From Anthonomus grandis grandis (Eukaryota > Arthropoda > Insecta > Coleoptera > Curculionidae), in assembly GCF_022605725.1 (NCBI RefSeq), contig NC_065554.1, positions 29,221,100 through 29,285,099 of the forward strand: a DNA stretch of 64,000 nucleotides, in the 5' to 3' direction. A program made the translations under genes and the position numbers. Below are positions 44,445 to 58,760 of this stretch, one piece after another (position 1 is the first letter of the stretch; every line of letters starts with the position of its first letter). The notes below the pieces were generated by a model, which did no database searches, was not told the DNA's origin, and saw only the letters and a list, made by a program, of their open reading frames with translations.

Positions 44445-44850
44445 ACATTTTTTTTTTCGGTCCGTTCGAGCGTTTCTCGTCTTTGATCGAGGGTTTTTTT
44501 TTTTTTAGTGTTTTTTATGACTTTTGAGGGATTTTAAACGAGATATATGTATTTTTTTTCTTTCAGTGTTACGTGTTTGGTAATGTTCGCGCGATGTTAG
44601 TTTTTGAGGTAGAAATTGTTTTTATTACGTAAGTATCGAAGAATGTATAAGAGAGTTTGGAGTTACAATGTAGCGCAAATATGAATTTATTTTGTTAAAA
44701 GAGGATCGAATTTATCGAATTAAATGGGTATTTATGAGTGAAGTTCTCTTATAAGGTTAAGTTTTGGTAGTCTCCTCGCCACTCTTCCCATTCATCAACC
44801 AATCCGAAGGAATGTTTTTAAATAGCACTAACGATAATAATAATATAAAT
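44445..44850. other. T-rich region after the GC-rich segment
   Basis: Homopolymer T runs and intermediate GC. It may be a 3' untranslated region if 44256-44444 is a terminal exon; otherwise nothing is seen. Confidence 0.35.
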
Positions 44851-45595
44851 GTCTTTATTAAGAAAAATGCAATATCAAGAGGAAAAGTATATTTTTCTCA
44901 AAAGGCGAAGCCTAGCTGACTTTAAGACCAGCTACTCAACATTAACCCTTAAATTTCATATAACATAATAAATTAAATATAAAACAATACTATATTAAGA
45001 TTTCTTAAATTAACTAGATTAATATATAAATTTTATTTAACAATTTTTTAAATAAACATTAATAAATACGATATTATCTAATAGCATATTAACAGGCTAT
45101 ACCTCAACAATGTTTTGCTAAGAATTAAAGAGAGTATTATTGAGAGTATTTCTTGAATTTTTTTGTGAAATGTAAGTAAAGATTTTTTAAACTAAAATGT
45201 TTGATATACTTAGTATACAATGATACTATATTATATGTAAAACAACGTTGAAAAATTGCCTTGTGATGATTCGGCATAGAAAGAGTATAAGAAAGAGTAT
45301 CTAATGGGTACTATATGAACATCTTGTTGAAACAATAATTTAGGACTTAAATACTGCGTAACACATGTTTTTACGAAAAAGAAACATTAAGCCACTGTAG
45401 CTGATTAATTTTGTAAGAAATGTGATCGAATTTATTTAAGTTGTAAATAAATCTACCGCAATTCTTTTGGATTATTTGCAATCGTTGTCTATCTACAAAA
45501 CTTGGATAATATAAAATTAGGCAATAGTATACTTTGAATAAAACTCTTTGTTCGCATACAGTACCTTTAGCGACAAGTAGCAGGCCTTGCATAAG
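44850..45595 (-). pseudogene. Non-LTR retrotransposon C-terminal fragment
   Basis: Minus-strand 45592-45374 reads QRVLFKVYYCLILYYPSFVDRQ, then LQIIQKNCGRFIYNLNKFDHISY and INQLQWLNV, the segment after the thumb in jockey/CR1-like ORF2. Lower-numbered sequence continues in broken frames (KTCVTQYLSPKLLFQQDVHIV). It is a third, distinct retrotransposon relic in the window. Confidence 0.6.
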
Positions 45596-45602
45596 TTATA
45601 TA

Positions 45603-45903
45603 CGGGGTGTTCGAAAAATAGACGGGGATATTTCAATGGGTGATTTCTTGTAAAAATGTATTTTTAAATTCTTAATCAAACAGAAAATATTAAAGTTAAA
45701 AAAAGGCAGTGGTGTACATTTTTTTGCCAATAATATTTGCTAAGATGTCCCCCGGGATGCCACTGGACCTTATAATTTTAATCTAATTTGGACTAAATTA
45801 GCCTCTTAATACAACAAGTAATACTGCCAAATTTCAAAAGAATCAAGTAAATATTTTTTTTATTAATAATAAAAAAATAATATAAAAAAAAATTATTACC
45901 CTG
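45603..45903. mobile_element. Small TA-flanked MITE with mariner-like ends
   Basis: CGGGGTGTTCG at the left and ATTACCCTG at the right are imperfect inverted ends flanked by TA (45601-45602 and 45904-45905). The ends resemble those of the mariner elements at 13275 and 39002. It is 301 bp and noncoding. The 171 bp satellite starts directly after it, and the junction word CCTGTATCTTGAAAAC resembles the outer flank of the element at 39002. Confidence 0.4.
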
Positions 45904-45934
45904 TATCTTGAAAACTGTGCGTAAAGTCTGCTAA

Positions 45935-48900
45935 ATTTTATAAAAAAAAATATTTTTTTATTCTAAAACTTCGACAAAATGTACATAATTCAAAAATTTG
46001 ATCAGCTTTAGTTTTGAAAATTTGTACACATATTCTATGGAGAATTTCATTGGACACCTATTTCAGCGTTTTTCAAAATTTGTACAAGATTTTGAGAAAA
46101 TTTATATAAAAAAAATTAAATTTTTTATAAATAGAATTGTTTATTCTGAAAATTCGACAAAATGTGCATAACTCAAAAATTTGATCAGCGTTAGTTTTGA
46201 AAATTTGTACACATATTCTATGGAGAATTTCATTGGACACCTATTTCAGCGTTTTTCAAAATTTGTACAAGATTTTGAGAAAATTTATATAAAAAAAATT
46301 AATTTTTTTATAAATAGAATTGTTTATTCTGAAAATTCGACAAAATGTGCATAACTCAAAAATTTGATCAGCGTTAGTCTTGAAAATTTGTACACATATT
46401 CTATGGACAATTTCATTGGACATCTACTTCAGCGTTTTTCAAAATTTGTACAAGATTTTGAGAAAAAAATATTTTTATAAAAAAAATAATTTTTTATTCT
46501 AAAAATTCGACAAAATGTGCATAACTTAAAAATTTGATCAGCTTTAGTCTTGAAAATTTGTACACATATTCTATGGATAATTTCATTGGACACCTATTTC
46601 AGCGTTTTTCAAAATTTATACAAGATTTTGAGAAAAAAATTATTTTATAAAAAAAAATAATTTTTTATTCTAAAAATTAGACAAAATGTGCATAACTCAA
46701 AAATTTGATCAGCTTTAGCTTTGAAAATTTGTACACATATTCTATGGATAATTTCATTGGACACCTATTTGAGCGTTTTTCAAAATTTATACAAGATTTT
46801 GAGAAAAAAATATTTTTATAAAAAAAAATAATTTTTTATTCTAAAAATTCGACAAAATGTGCATAACTCAAAAATTTGATCAGCTTTAGTTTTGAAAATT
46901 TGCACACATATTCTATGGAGAATTTCATTGGACACCTATTTTAGCGTTTTTCAAAATTTGTACAAGATTTTGAGAAAAAAATATTTTTATAAAAAAAAAT
47001 AATTTTTTATTCTAAAAATTCGACAAAATGCGCATAACTCAAAAATTTGATCAGCTTTAGTCTTGAAAATTTTTACACATATTCTATGGAGAATTTCATT
47101 GTATACCTATTTCAGCGTTATTTAAAATTTGTACAAGATTTTGAAAAAAAAAATATTTTTCTAAAAAAAAATAATTTTTAATTCTAAAAATTTGACAAAA
47201 TGTGCATAACTCAAAAATTTGATCAGCTTTAGTCTTGAAAATTTTCACACATATTCTATGGAGAATTTCATTGTATACCTATTTCAGCGTTTTTCAAAAT
47301 TTGTACAAGATTTTGAGAAAAAAATAATTTTATAAAAAAAATAATTTTTTATTCCAAAAATTTGACAAAATGTGCATAACTCAAAAATTTGATCAGCTTG
47401 AGTCTTGAAAATTTTCACACATATTCTATGGACAATTTCATTGTATACCTATTTCAGCGTTTTTCAAAATTTGTACAAGATTTTGAGAAAAAAATATTTT
47501 TATAAAAAAAATAATTTTTTATTCTAAAAATTCGACAAAATGTGCATAACTCAAAAATTTGATAGCTTTAGTCTTGAAAATTTGTACACATATTCTATGG
47601 AGAATTTCATTGGATACCTATTTCAGTGTTTTTCAAAATTTGTACAAGATTTGGAGAAAAAAATATTTTTATAAAAAAAATAATTTTTTATTCTAAAAAT
47701 TTGACAAAATGTGCATAACTCAAAAATTTTATCAGCTTTAGTTTTGAAAAATTGTACACATATTCTATGGAGAATTTCATTGTATACCTATTTCAGCGTT
47801 ATTTAAAATTTGTACAAGATTTTGAAAAAAAAAATATTTTTCTAAAAAAAATAATTTTTAATTCTAAAAATTTGACAAAATGTGCATAACTCAAAAATTT
47901 GATCAGCTTTAGCCTTGAAAATTTGCACACATATTCTATGGACAATTTCATTGGACACCTATTTCAGCGTTTTTCAAAATTTGTACAAGATTTTGAGAAA
48001 AAAATATTTTTATAAAAAAAAAATTTTTTATTCTAAAAATTTGACAAAATGTGCATAACTCAAAAATTTGATCAGCTTTAGCTTTGAAAATTTGTACACA
48101 TATTCTTTGGACAATTTCATTGGAAACCTATTTTAGCGTTTTTCAAAATTTGTTCAAGATTTTGAGAAAAAAATATTTTTATAAAAAAAAATAATTTTTT
48201 ATTCTAAAAATTCGACAAAATGTGCATAACTCAAAAGTTTGATCAGATTTAGTTTTAAAAATTTGTACGCATATTCTATGGAGAATTTCATTGGACACCT
48301 ATTTTAGCGTTTTTCAAAATTTGTTCAAGATTTTAAGAAAAAAAATATTTTTATAAAAAAAAATAATTTTTTATTCTAAAAATTCGACAAAATGTGCATA
48401 ACTTAAAAATTTGATCAGCTTTAGTCTTGAAAATTTGTACACATATTCTATGGACAATTTCATTGGACACCTATTTCAGCGTTTTTCAAAATTTATACAA
48501 GATTTTAAGAAAAAAATATTTTTATAAAAAAAAAAATTTTTTATTCTAAAAATTTGACAAAATGTGCATAACTCAAAAATTTGATCAGCTTTAGCTTTGA
48601 AAATTTGTACACATATTCTTTGGACAATTTCATTGGAAACCTATTTTAGCGTTTTTCAAAATTTGTTCAAGATTTTGAGAAAAAAATATTTTTATAAAAA
48701 AAAATAATTTTTTATTCTAAAAATTCGACAAAATGTGCATAACTCAAAAGTTTGATCAGATTTAGTTTTAAAAATTTGTACACATATTCTATGGAGAATT
48801 TCATTGGACACCTATTTTAGCGTTTTTCAAAATTTGTTCAAGATTTTGAGAAAAAAAATATTTTTATAAAAAAAAATAATTTTTTATTCTAAAAATTCGA

Positions 48901-51900
48901 CAAAATGTGCATAACTTAAAAATTTGATCAGCTTTAGTCTTGAAAATTTGTACACATATTCTATGGACAATTTCATTGGACACCTATTTCAGCGTTTTTC
49001 AAAATTTGTACAAGATTTTAAGAAAAAAATATTTTTATAAAAAAAAAAATTTTTTATTCTAAAAATTTGACAAAATGTGCATAACTCAAAAATTTGATCA
49101 GCTTTAGCTTTGAAAATTTGTACACATATTCTTTGGACAATTTCATTGGAAACCTATTTTAGCGTTTTTCAAAATTTGTTCAAGATTTTGAGAAAAAAAA
49201 TATTTTTATAAAAAAAAATAATTTTTTATTCTAAAAATTCGACAAAATGTGCATAACTTAAAAATTTGATCAGCTTTAGTCTTGAAAATTTGTACACATA
49301 TTCTATGGACAATTTCATTGGATACCTATTTCAGCGTTTTTCAAAATTTGTACAAGATTTTAAGAAAAAAATATTTTTATAAAAAAAATAATTTTTTATT
49401 CTTAAAATTTGACAAAATGTGCATAACTCAAAAATTTGATCAGCTTTAGCTTTGAAAATTTGTACACATATTCTATGGATAATTTCATTGGACATCTATT
49501 TCACCGTTTTTCAAAATTTATACAAGATTTTGAGAAAAAAATAATTTTATAAAAAAAAATAATTTTTTATTCTAAAAATTTGACAAAATGTGCATAATTC
49601 AAAAATTTGATCAGCTTTAGTTTTGAAAATTTGTACACATATTCTATGGACAATTTCATTGGACACCTATTTCAGCGTTTTTCAAAATTTGTTTAAGATT
49701 TTGAGAAAAAAATTATTTTATAAAAAAAATTTTTTTTTATTCTAAAAATTCGACAAAATGTGCATAACTCAAAAGTTTGATCAGCTTTAGTTTTAAAAAT
49801 TTCTTCACATATTCTATGGATAATTTCATTGGACACCTATTTCAGCATTTTTTAAAATTTGTTCAAGATTTTGAGAAAAAAATATTTTTATAAAAAAAAA
49901 TAATTTTTTATTCTAAAAATTCGACAAAATGTGCATAACTCAAAAATTTGATCAGCTTTAGTCTTGAAAATTTGTACACATATTCTATGGACAATTTTAT
50001 TGGACACCTATTTTAGCGTTTTTTAAAATTTGTTTAAAATTTTAAGAAAAAAACATTTTTATAAAAAAAAATAATTTTTTATTCTAAAAATTTGACAAAA
50101 TGTGCATAACTCAAAAATTTTATCAGCTTTAGTTTTGAAAAATTGTACACATATTCTATGGAGAATTTCATTGTATACCTATTTCAGCGTTATTTAAAAT
50201 TTGTACAAGATTTTGAAAAAAAAATATTTTTCTAAAAAAAATAATTTTTAATTCTAAAAATTTGACAAAATGTGCATAACTCAAAAATTTGATCAGCTTT
50301 AGTCTTGAAAATTTGCACACATATTCTATGGACAATTTCATTGGACACCTATTTCAGCGTTTTTCAAAATTTGTACAAGATTTTGAGAAAAAAATATTTT
50401 TATAAAAAAAAAATTTTTTATTCTAATAATTTGACAAAATGTGCATAACTCAAAAATTTGATCAGCTTTAGCTTTGAAAATTTGTACACATATTCTTTGG
50501 ACAATTTCATTGGAAACCTATTTTAGCGTTTTTCAAAATTTGTTCAAGATTTTGAGAAAAAAATATTTTTATAAAAAAAAATAATTTTTTATTCTAAAAA
50601 TTCGACAAAATGTGCATAACTCAAAAGTTTGATCAGATTTAGTTTTAAAAATTTGTACGCATATTCTATGGAGAATTTCATTGGACACCTATTTTAGCGT
50701 TTTTCAAAATTTGTACAAGATTTTGAGAAAAAAATATTTTTATAAAAAAAAATAATTTTTTATTCTAAAAATTCGACAAAATGCGCATAACTCAAAAATT
50801 TGATCAGCTTTAGTCTTGAAAATTTTTACACATATTCTATGGAGAATTTCATTGTATACCTATTTCAGCGTTATTTAAAATTTGTACAAGATTTTGAAAA
50901 AAAAAATATTTTTCTAAAAAAAAATAATTTTTAATTCTAAAAATTTGACAAAATGTGCATAACTCAAAAATTTGATCAGCTTTAGTCTTGAAAATTTTCA
51001 CACATATTCTATGGAGAATTTCATTGTATACCTATTTCAGCGTTTTTCAAAATTTGTACAAGATTTTGAGAAAAAAATAATTTTATAAAAAAAATAATTT
51101 TTTATTCCAAAAATTTGACAAAATGTGCATAACTCAAAAATTTGATCAGCTTGAGTCTTGAAAATTTTCACACATATTCTATGGACAATTTCATTGGACA
51201 CCTATTTCAACGTTTTTCAAAATTTGTACAAGATTTTGAGAAAAAAATATTTTTATAAAAAAAATAATTTTTTATTCTAAAAATTCGACAAAATGTGCAT
51301 AACTCAAAAATTTGATAGCTTTAGTCTTGAAAATTTGTACACATATTCTATGGAGAATTTCATTGGATACCTATTTCAGTGTTTTTCAAAATTTGTACAA
51401 GATTTGGAGAAAAAAATATTTTTATAAAAAAAATAATTTTTTATTCTAAAAATTTGACAAAATGTGCATAACTCAAAAATTTTATCAGCTTTAGTTTTGA
51501 AAAATTGTACACATATTCTATGGAGAATTTCATTGTATACCTATTTCAGCGTTATTTAAAATTTGTACAAGATTTTGAAAAAAAAAATATTTTTCTAAAA
51601 AAAATAATTTTTAATTCTAAAAATTTGACAAAATGTGCATAACTCAAAAATTTGATCAGCTTTAGCCTTGAAAATTTGCACACATATTCTATGGACAATT
51701 TCATTGGACACCTATTTCAGCGTTTTTCAAAATTTGTACAAGATTTTGAGAAAAAAATATTTTTATAAAAAAAAAATTTTTTATTCTAAAAATTTGACAA
51801 AATGTGCATAACTCAAAAATTTGATCAGCTTTAGCTTTGAAAATTTGTACACATATTCTTTGGACAATTTCATTGGAAACCTATTTTAGCGTTTTTCAAA

Positions 51901-54900
51901 ATTTGTTCAAGATTTTGAGAAAAAAATATTTTTATAAAAAAAAATAATTTTTTATTCTAAAAATTCGACAAAATGTGCATAACTCAAAAGTTTGATCAGA
52001 TTTAGTTTTAAAAATTTGTACGCATATTCTATGGAGAATTTCATTGGACACCTATTTTAGCGTTTTTCAAAATTTGTTCAAGATTTTGAGAAAAAAAATA
52101 TTTTTATAAAAAAAAATAATTTTTTATTCTAAAAATTCGACAAAATGTGCATAACTTAAAAATTTGATCAGCTTTAGTCTTGAAAATTTGTACACATATT
52201 CTATGGACAATTTCATTGGACACCTATTTCAGCGTTTTTCAAAATTTGTACAAGATTTTAAGAAAAAAATATTTTTATAAAAAAAAAAATTTTTTATTCT
52301 AAAAATTTGACAAAATGTGCATAACTCAAAAATTTGATCAGCTTTAGCTTTGAAAATTTGTACACATATTCTTTGGACAATTTCATTGGAAACCTATTTT
52401 AGCGTTTTTCAAAATTTGTTCAAGATTTTGAGAAAAAAAATATTTTTATAAAAAAAAATAATTTTTTATTCTAAAAATTCGACAAAATGTGCATAACTTA
52501 AAAATTTGATCAGCTTTAGTCTTGAAAATTTGTACACATATTCTATGGACAATTTCATTGGACACCTATTTCAGCGTTTTTCAAAATTTGTACAAGATTT
52601 TAAGAAAAAAATATTTTTATAAAAAAAATAATTTTTTATTCTTAAAATTTGACAAAATGTGCATAACTCAAAAATTTGATCAGCTTTAGCTTTGAAAATT
52701 TGTACACATATTCTATGGATAATTTCATTGGACATCTATTTCACCGTTTTTCAAAATTTATACAAGATTTTGAGAAAAAAATAATTTTATAAAAAAAAAT
52801 AATTTTTTATTCTAAAAATTTGACAAAATGTGCATAATTCAAAAATTTGATCAGCTTTAGTTTTGAAAATTTGTACACATATTCTATGGACAATTTCATT
52901 GGACACCTATTTCAGCGTTTTTCAAAATTTGTTTAAGATTTTGAGAAAAAAATTATTTTATAAAAAAAATTTTTTTTTATTCTAAAAATTCGACAAAATG
53001 TGCATAACTCAAAAGTTTGATCAGCTTTAGTTTTAAAAATTTCTTCACATATTCTATGGATAATTTCATTGGACACCTATTTCAGCATTTTTTAAAATTT
53101 GTTCAAGATTTTGAGAAAAAAATATTTTTATAAAAAAAAATAATTTTTTATTCTAAAAATTCGACAAAATGTGCATAACTCAAAAATTTGATCAGCTTTA
53201 GTCTTGAAAATTTGTACACATATTCTATGGACAATTTTATTGGACACCTATTTTAGCGTTTTTTAAAATTTGTTTAAAATTTTAAGAAAAAAACATTTTT
53301 ATAAAAAAAAATAATTTTTTATTCTAAAAATTTGACAAAATGTGCATAACTCAAAAATTTTATCAGCTTTAGTTTTGAAAAATTGTACACATATTCTATG
53401 GAGAATTTCATTGTATACCTATTTCAGCGTTATTTAAAATTTGTACAAGATTTTGAAAAAAAAATATTTTTCTAAAAAAAATAATTTTTAATTCTAAAAA
53501 TTTGACAAAATGTGCATAACTCAAAAATTTGATCAGCTTTAGTCTTGAAAATTTGCACACATATTCTATGGACAATTTCATTGGACACCTATTTCAGCGT
53601 TTTTCAAAATTTGTACAAGATTTTGAGAAAAAAATATTTTTATAAAAAAAAAAATTTTTTATTCTAAAAATTTGACAAAATGTGCATAACTCAAAAATTT
53701 GATCAGCTTTAGCTTTGAAAATTTGTACACATATTCTTTGGACAATTTCATTGGAAACCTATTTTAGCGTTTTTCAAAATTTGTTCAAGATTTTGAGAAA
53801 AAAATATTTTTATAAAAAAAAATAATTTTTTATTCTAAAAATTCGACAAAATGTGCATAACTCAAAAGTTTGATCAGATTTAGTTTTAAAAATTTGTACA
53901 CATATTCTATGGAGAATTTCATTGGACACCTATTTTAGCGTTTTTCAAAATTTGTTCAAGATTTTGAGAAAAAAAATATTTTTATAAAAAAAAATAATTT
54001 TTTATTCTAAAAATTCGACAAAATGTGCATAACTTAAAAATTTGATCAGCTTTAGTCTTGAAAATTTGTACACATATTCTATGGACAATTTCATTGGACA
54101 CCTATTTCAGCGTTTTTCAAAATTTGTACAAGATTTTAAGAAAAAAATATTTTTATAAAAAAAATAATTTTTTATTCTTAAAATTTGACAAAATGTGCAT
54201 AACTCAAAAATTTGATCAGCTTTAGCTTTGAAAATTTGTACACATATTCTATGGATAATTTCATTGGACATCTATTTCAGCGTTTTTCAAAATTTATACA
54301 AGATTTTGAGAAAAAAATAATTTTATAAAAAAAAATAATTTTTTATTCTAAAAATTCGACAAAATGTGCATAACTCAAAAATTTGATCAGCTTTAGTCTT
54401 GAAAATTTGTACACATATTCTATGGACAATTTCATTGGACACCTATTTTAGCGTTTTTTTTTATTTGTTCAAAATTTTAAGGAAAAAACATTTTTATAAA
54501 AAAAAATAATTTTTTATTCTAAAAATTCGACAAAATGTGCATAACTCAAAAGTTTGATCAGCTTTACTTTTAAAAATTTGTACACATATTCTATGGATAA
54601 TTTTATTGGACAACTATTTCAGCATTTTTTAAAATTTGTTCAAGATTTTGAGAAAAAAATATTTTTATAAAAAAAAATAATTTTTTATTCTAAAAATTCG
54701 ACGAAATGTGCATAACTCAAAAATTTGATCAGCTTTAGATTTGAAAATTTGTACACATATTCTATGGATAATTTCATTGTACACCTATTTTAGCGTTTTT
54801 CAAAATTTGTACAAGATTTTGAGAAAAAAATAATTTTATAAAAAAAAATAATTTTTTATTCTAAAAATTCGACAAAATGTGCATAACTCAAAAATTTGAT

Positions 54901-55535
54901 CAGCTTTAGCTTTGAAAATTTGTACACATATTCTATGGACAATTTCATTGGATACCTGTTTCAGCGTTTTTCAAAATTTATACAAGATTTTGAGAAAAAA
55001 ATATTTTTATAAAAAAAAATAATTTTTTATTCTGAAAATTTGACAAAATGTGCATAACTCAAAAATTTGATCAGCTTTAGTTTTGAAAATTTGTACACAT
55101 ATTCTATGGAGAATTTCATTGGACACCTATTTTAGCGTTTTTCAAAATTTGTTCAAGATTTTGAGAAAAAAATATTTTTATAAAAAAAAATAATTTTTTA
55201 TTCTAAAAATTCGACAAAATGTGCATAACTCAAAAATTTGATTAGCTTTAGTTTTGAAAATTTGCACACATATTCTATGGATAATTTCATTGGACACCTA
55301 TTTTAGCGTTTTTCAAAATTTGTTCAAGATTTTGAGAAAAAAATATTTTTATAAAAAAAAATAATTTTTTATTCTAAAAATTTGACAAAATGTGCATAAC
55401 TCAAAAATTTGATCAGCTTTAGTTTTGAAAATTTGCACACATATTCTATGGAGAATTTTATTGGACACCTATTTCAGCGTTTTTCAAAATTTGTACAAGA
55501 TTTTGAGAAAAAAATAATTTTTAATTCTAAAAATT
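45935..55535. repeat. Satellite B: ~171 bp tandem array, ~56 copies
   Basis: Successive copies of GACAAAATGTGCATAACTC start at about 46156, 46339, 46509, 46680, 46851, 47022 and 47194, so most steps are 170-172 bp. Each unit has an A/T-run segment (ATAAAAAAAATAATTTTTTAT type) and a GTACACATATTCTATGGA segment. Private variants recur at fixed offsets: GATAGC (47561, 51314), CGCATA (47031, 50784) and AGCCTTG are 3753 bp apart; CTTAAAATTTG and TTTCACCG recur 3240 bp apart (49401, 52641). These show recent multi-unit duplications. Coding potential is absent; one open frame near 55409 is repeat-derived. Confidence 0.97.
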
Positions 55536-58500
55536 CGAAAAAGTGTGCATGTGAACAACTTGATATGAAACGTTTTGCTGATAAATTCGTTCGTTTTTAT
55601 TCCAGATATTTGAAATCTTTCATATTTTTTGGAAATTTTAAAAAGAAATTATTGTAAAGTCAAAAATTAAATTTTTATTTTTCCAAAAGTTTATCGTAAA
55701 GTACGTTATTTCTGTATTCTTTGAGAATTCGCGTTCCTGATCCTCTTATAAAATGACGATTACACCGGTTAAAATTGGAAAATATATTCTTTTGCGCAGT
55801 TCTTTGTAAACTGTCACTATCACTGGTCATCTGTCAAAAATTATTGCAAAGTTTCACGTCAAACTCGTTTGTTCTAAAAATAAGGTTCATATATAGGTAT
55901 TAGGAATTTGATGTAATTTTTTCGCCATTTTGGACTAATTTTCATTGACGTAACTTTTGGCGATTTTTTTTTATTTTTAATAAAGAATTATTATAAATTT
56001 AATATAATTATTAAAAAAAATTTGTAATTTTCAAATTGTCTTTAATATTTCAAGTTAAACATATCAAGATTCTTTGGCTTCTGTCCAACATTTTTGCGAC
56101 TTTTGCAAAAATTTATCATAATAAATAATGATCTTTGCGAGTAATTTAATGTCACCAAAAAATCCGGCTCAAAGGAGCGCTCATGTTAAGGGCTTTCTAA
56201 TTTTTAAAAAATTTCAATAATATTTGCAATGAAGCTTTCTTTAATTATCCAAGAGTTTCTTTCAATGTATTTTGAATTTTTTAGAAGATCTTCCAATTTT
56301 TAAGGATAATTAAAATAAAATGGTTTTGGAAACCTTAAGTTATTTCTTTCGTCCAAGCATTTAAAGTAATTTTTATGGATAAAAAGCGTCAATGTTTACG
56401 TATTCAGTTTTTTTATTTCAAAAATACCTAGAAGACTAAAATAATGTTTTTCTTCCAGGCATTTTTATGTAATAATGTTTTTTTATTTCATCAACGCCTG
56501 GACTAGTCGGGCTTTTACTGAAAAGACGTTTTTTCAAAAAATTATAATTTTAATACTTGTTCCGCAAATATCCGCTCTGAGGACCGAATATACTACAAAT
56601 TTCTCAATTTGGAAAAAAAAGAGCCTAAAATGGACTCGAACTTTTGCATTACTTCAATTATAACCCAATCACAGTACAACAATTTCAAATTTCCCTCCAA
56701 ACCTAAACTACTCACCGTCGAATTACAGTCAAAACATTTACGAGTCATTTGATTTGTAGGAATCCGTTAACGCCATTTATTAGGAATGATGACTATCTTG
56801 TAATAAAATAAATGGAGAGGTGATGAGGAAGAGACATAGTACCATCATATGATTGAAGTTTTTAATTTTGTTTTTTTTTAATAAAAAAATGTTCAAATCG
56901 ATTTTCCCCGGGTAATTTAATCAATAATGAGTCTGAAAACCCGAATCTTTTTTAATTCCTTCTATTTTCATCATAAATAATCGACTTTTAAACAGAAATT
57001 TGAACAATTCAACAACGTGTAAGCTTCGTTCATATTTTCAATTAAACTTTCTTCAATTATCCAAGAGCTCTTTTCAACTCTCCGGAAGAATTGAACATTT
57101 TTATATTTACATTTACTCAAAAATTCGGCTCCCATTATGCAAATAATAGTCACTTTCAAACGGAACATTTCCTCTTCCTATTCAATGAAAAAGTAACCAT
57201 AAACCGATTAAACAGATCCAAAGCTGAAGAATATTCTCTAACAACTTAAAAATCCTTAATCAATTCCAAATATTTTACATCAAAGTTCCTCTAAAGTTAC
57301 TTAAAACTCGTGAGTTTCCTTTAGTGAAGTTTCCGGGGCGCGGTAATTAAATCAACTTAGAAACAACCTGCCCACCTCCCCGCTACATCTGTAACATCAT
57401 AAATCTGCTTTCTAACTCATTTAATTACGGTAACCGAGAAGTTTTCTCCAAGTATTAAATACTTTTACTACTATTTTGGATGTTTTAGTTAAAATTCTGT
57501 GCTTACTTGAGAGCACAGGGATTATTTTATGATTTAATTAATTTTTAGTTTGTTACGATTCGTGCACAGGGTATTAATAGATCAATAAAACTCTATCAGG
57601 TGCTACTAATGTAAATGTATCAAAATCTACTACTTTAATTAACTTTAGCATAATACGGAACAGACGGAGTCAGGAGTTGCCCAAAGCGTAATTTGTTATT
57701 CAGGCATCTGTAGTACATGTTGCCTTGATCCAGTAGGAATGTGTTTGCGAAGTTAACATGTATGTTCAAGTTTACTGCATATGTTTCTGCTGCCCCATTA
57801 CCAAAGTTATCAGGCAACAAAAAAAGAGATTTTTAAAGGAAACTTATTAAGGTTCAGCTCTTAGAGTCGGTCAGTTATCCGGTCCTTTGTTCGATCTTTC
57901 CACTTATAGGCTTAAGGGATTTACGTATGATACAAAAGGAGGCATATAGGAGCTATTTATATATAGGGAGGTTTTCGATCTTAAGAAGGTATTTTTTCTA
58001 ATGTAAGCTACTTTTATTGGCCCAAGAATCTTGACTCTACTACAGTAATATATTTTGAAAACCCAATAGAGGTTTTGAGAGAATTTTTTCGGTTTGAGTA
58101 GAAAAGGGTCAAATAGGCAATTTCTATTCATGAACCGAGCGAGTTTCTATTTATTAAAACATCGAAACCGTCGTTTTTAAAGAAGCAAATACTGCAGTTA
58201 AACGATATTGAAATGCTCGAGATGGCTGCGTCTATTGTTCGAACTCGGAATACAGACAGACCGACCTTGTATGCTAAAAGTCCGGCTCAGTTTATCCTTC
58301 AGAGAAAGTATATTTATAGTTATTTTATATGTTTAGGGTGAGAGGAAAAAATGGAAATTCTTCTCAACAGATTATCCAAACTTAAAGACACACATAACGG
58401 TGAATGGAAAAAAATTGAATTATGTTTTCAAACTAAAGAGACTGAAACATTACGTGTATACACATGGTCCTTCGAACCGCTAATAAAGTTTAAAAGAATA

Positions 58501-58760
58501 TAGGTGCGGTGTCTTAAGGGAATATGGTGTCTACGAATATAAATTTATGAATATAATCTATGAATATAATGGTGTCTTCTCCAAGAATATTTGGGAATAA
58601 CTAACTGTCTAAGAAATTACGAGTATAGAATAATATAGTTTTTTTTTAATTTCATATACATAAAAAAGGCCTAAAGGGTTTGGAAATTATGTTAAACATT
58701 TACTCCTGAAAGTCTGAAGAAAAAATGTCATTAAAAACATGGAAAAAAAATTTTGGTTTT
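55536..58760. other. Intergenic, no gene seen
   Basis: AT-rich unique-looking sequence after the satellite. TTCCAGGCATTTTT and CGCCTGGAC variants of the dispersed word occur at about 56453 and 56495. No open frame has a recognisable domain. Confidence 0.6.

Noticed and set aside
45935..55535. 171 bp unit as alpha-satellite-like centromere DNA
   Set aside because: The length match to primate alpha satellite is a coincidence. No CENP-B box was seen and the base sequence is unrelated.
55409..55657. 82-codon open frame at the end of satellite B
   Set aside because: It begins inside a satellite unit. The frame stays open because of the unit's composition, and no domain is visible.
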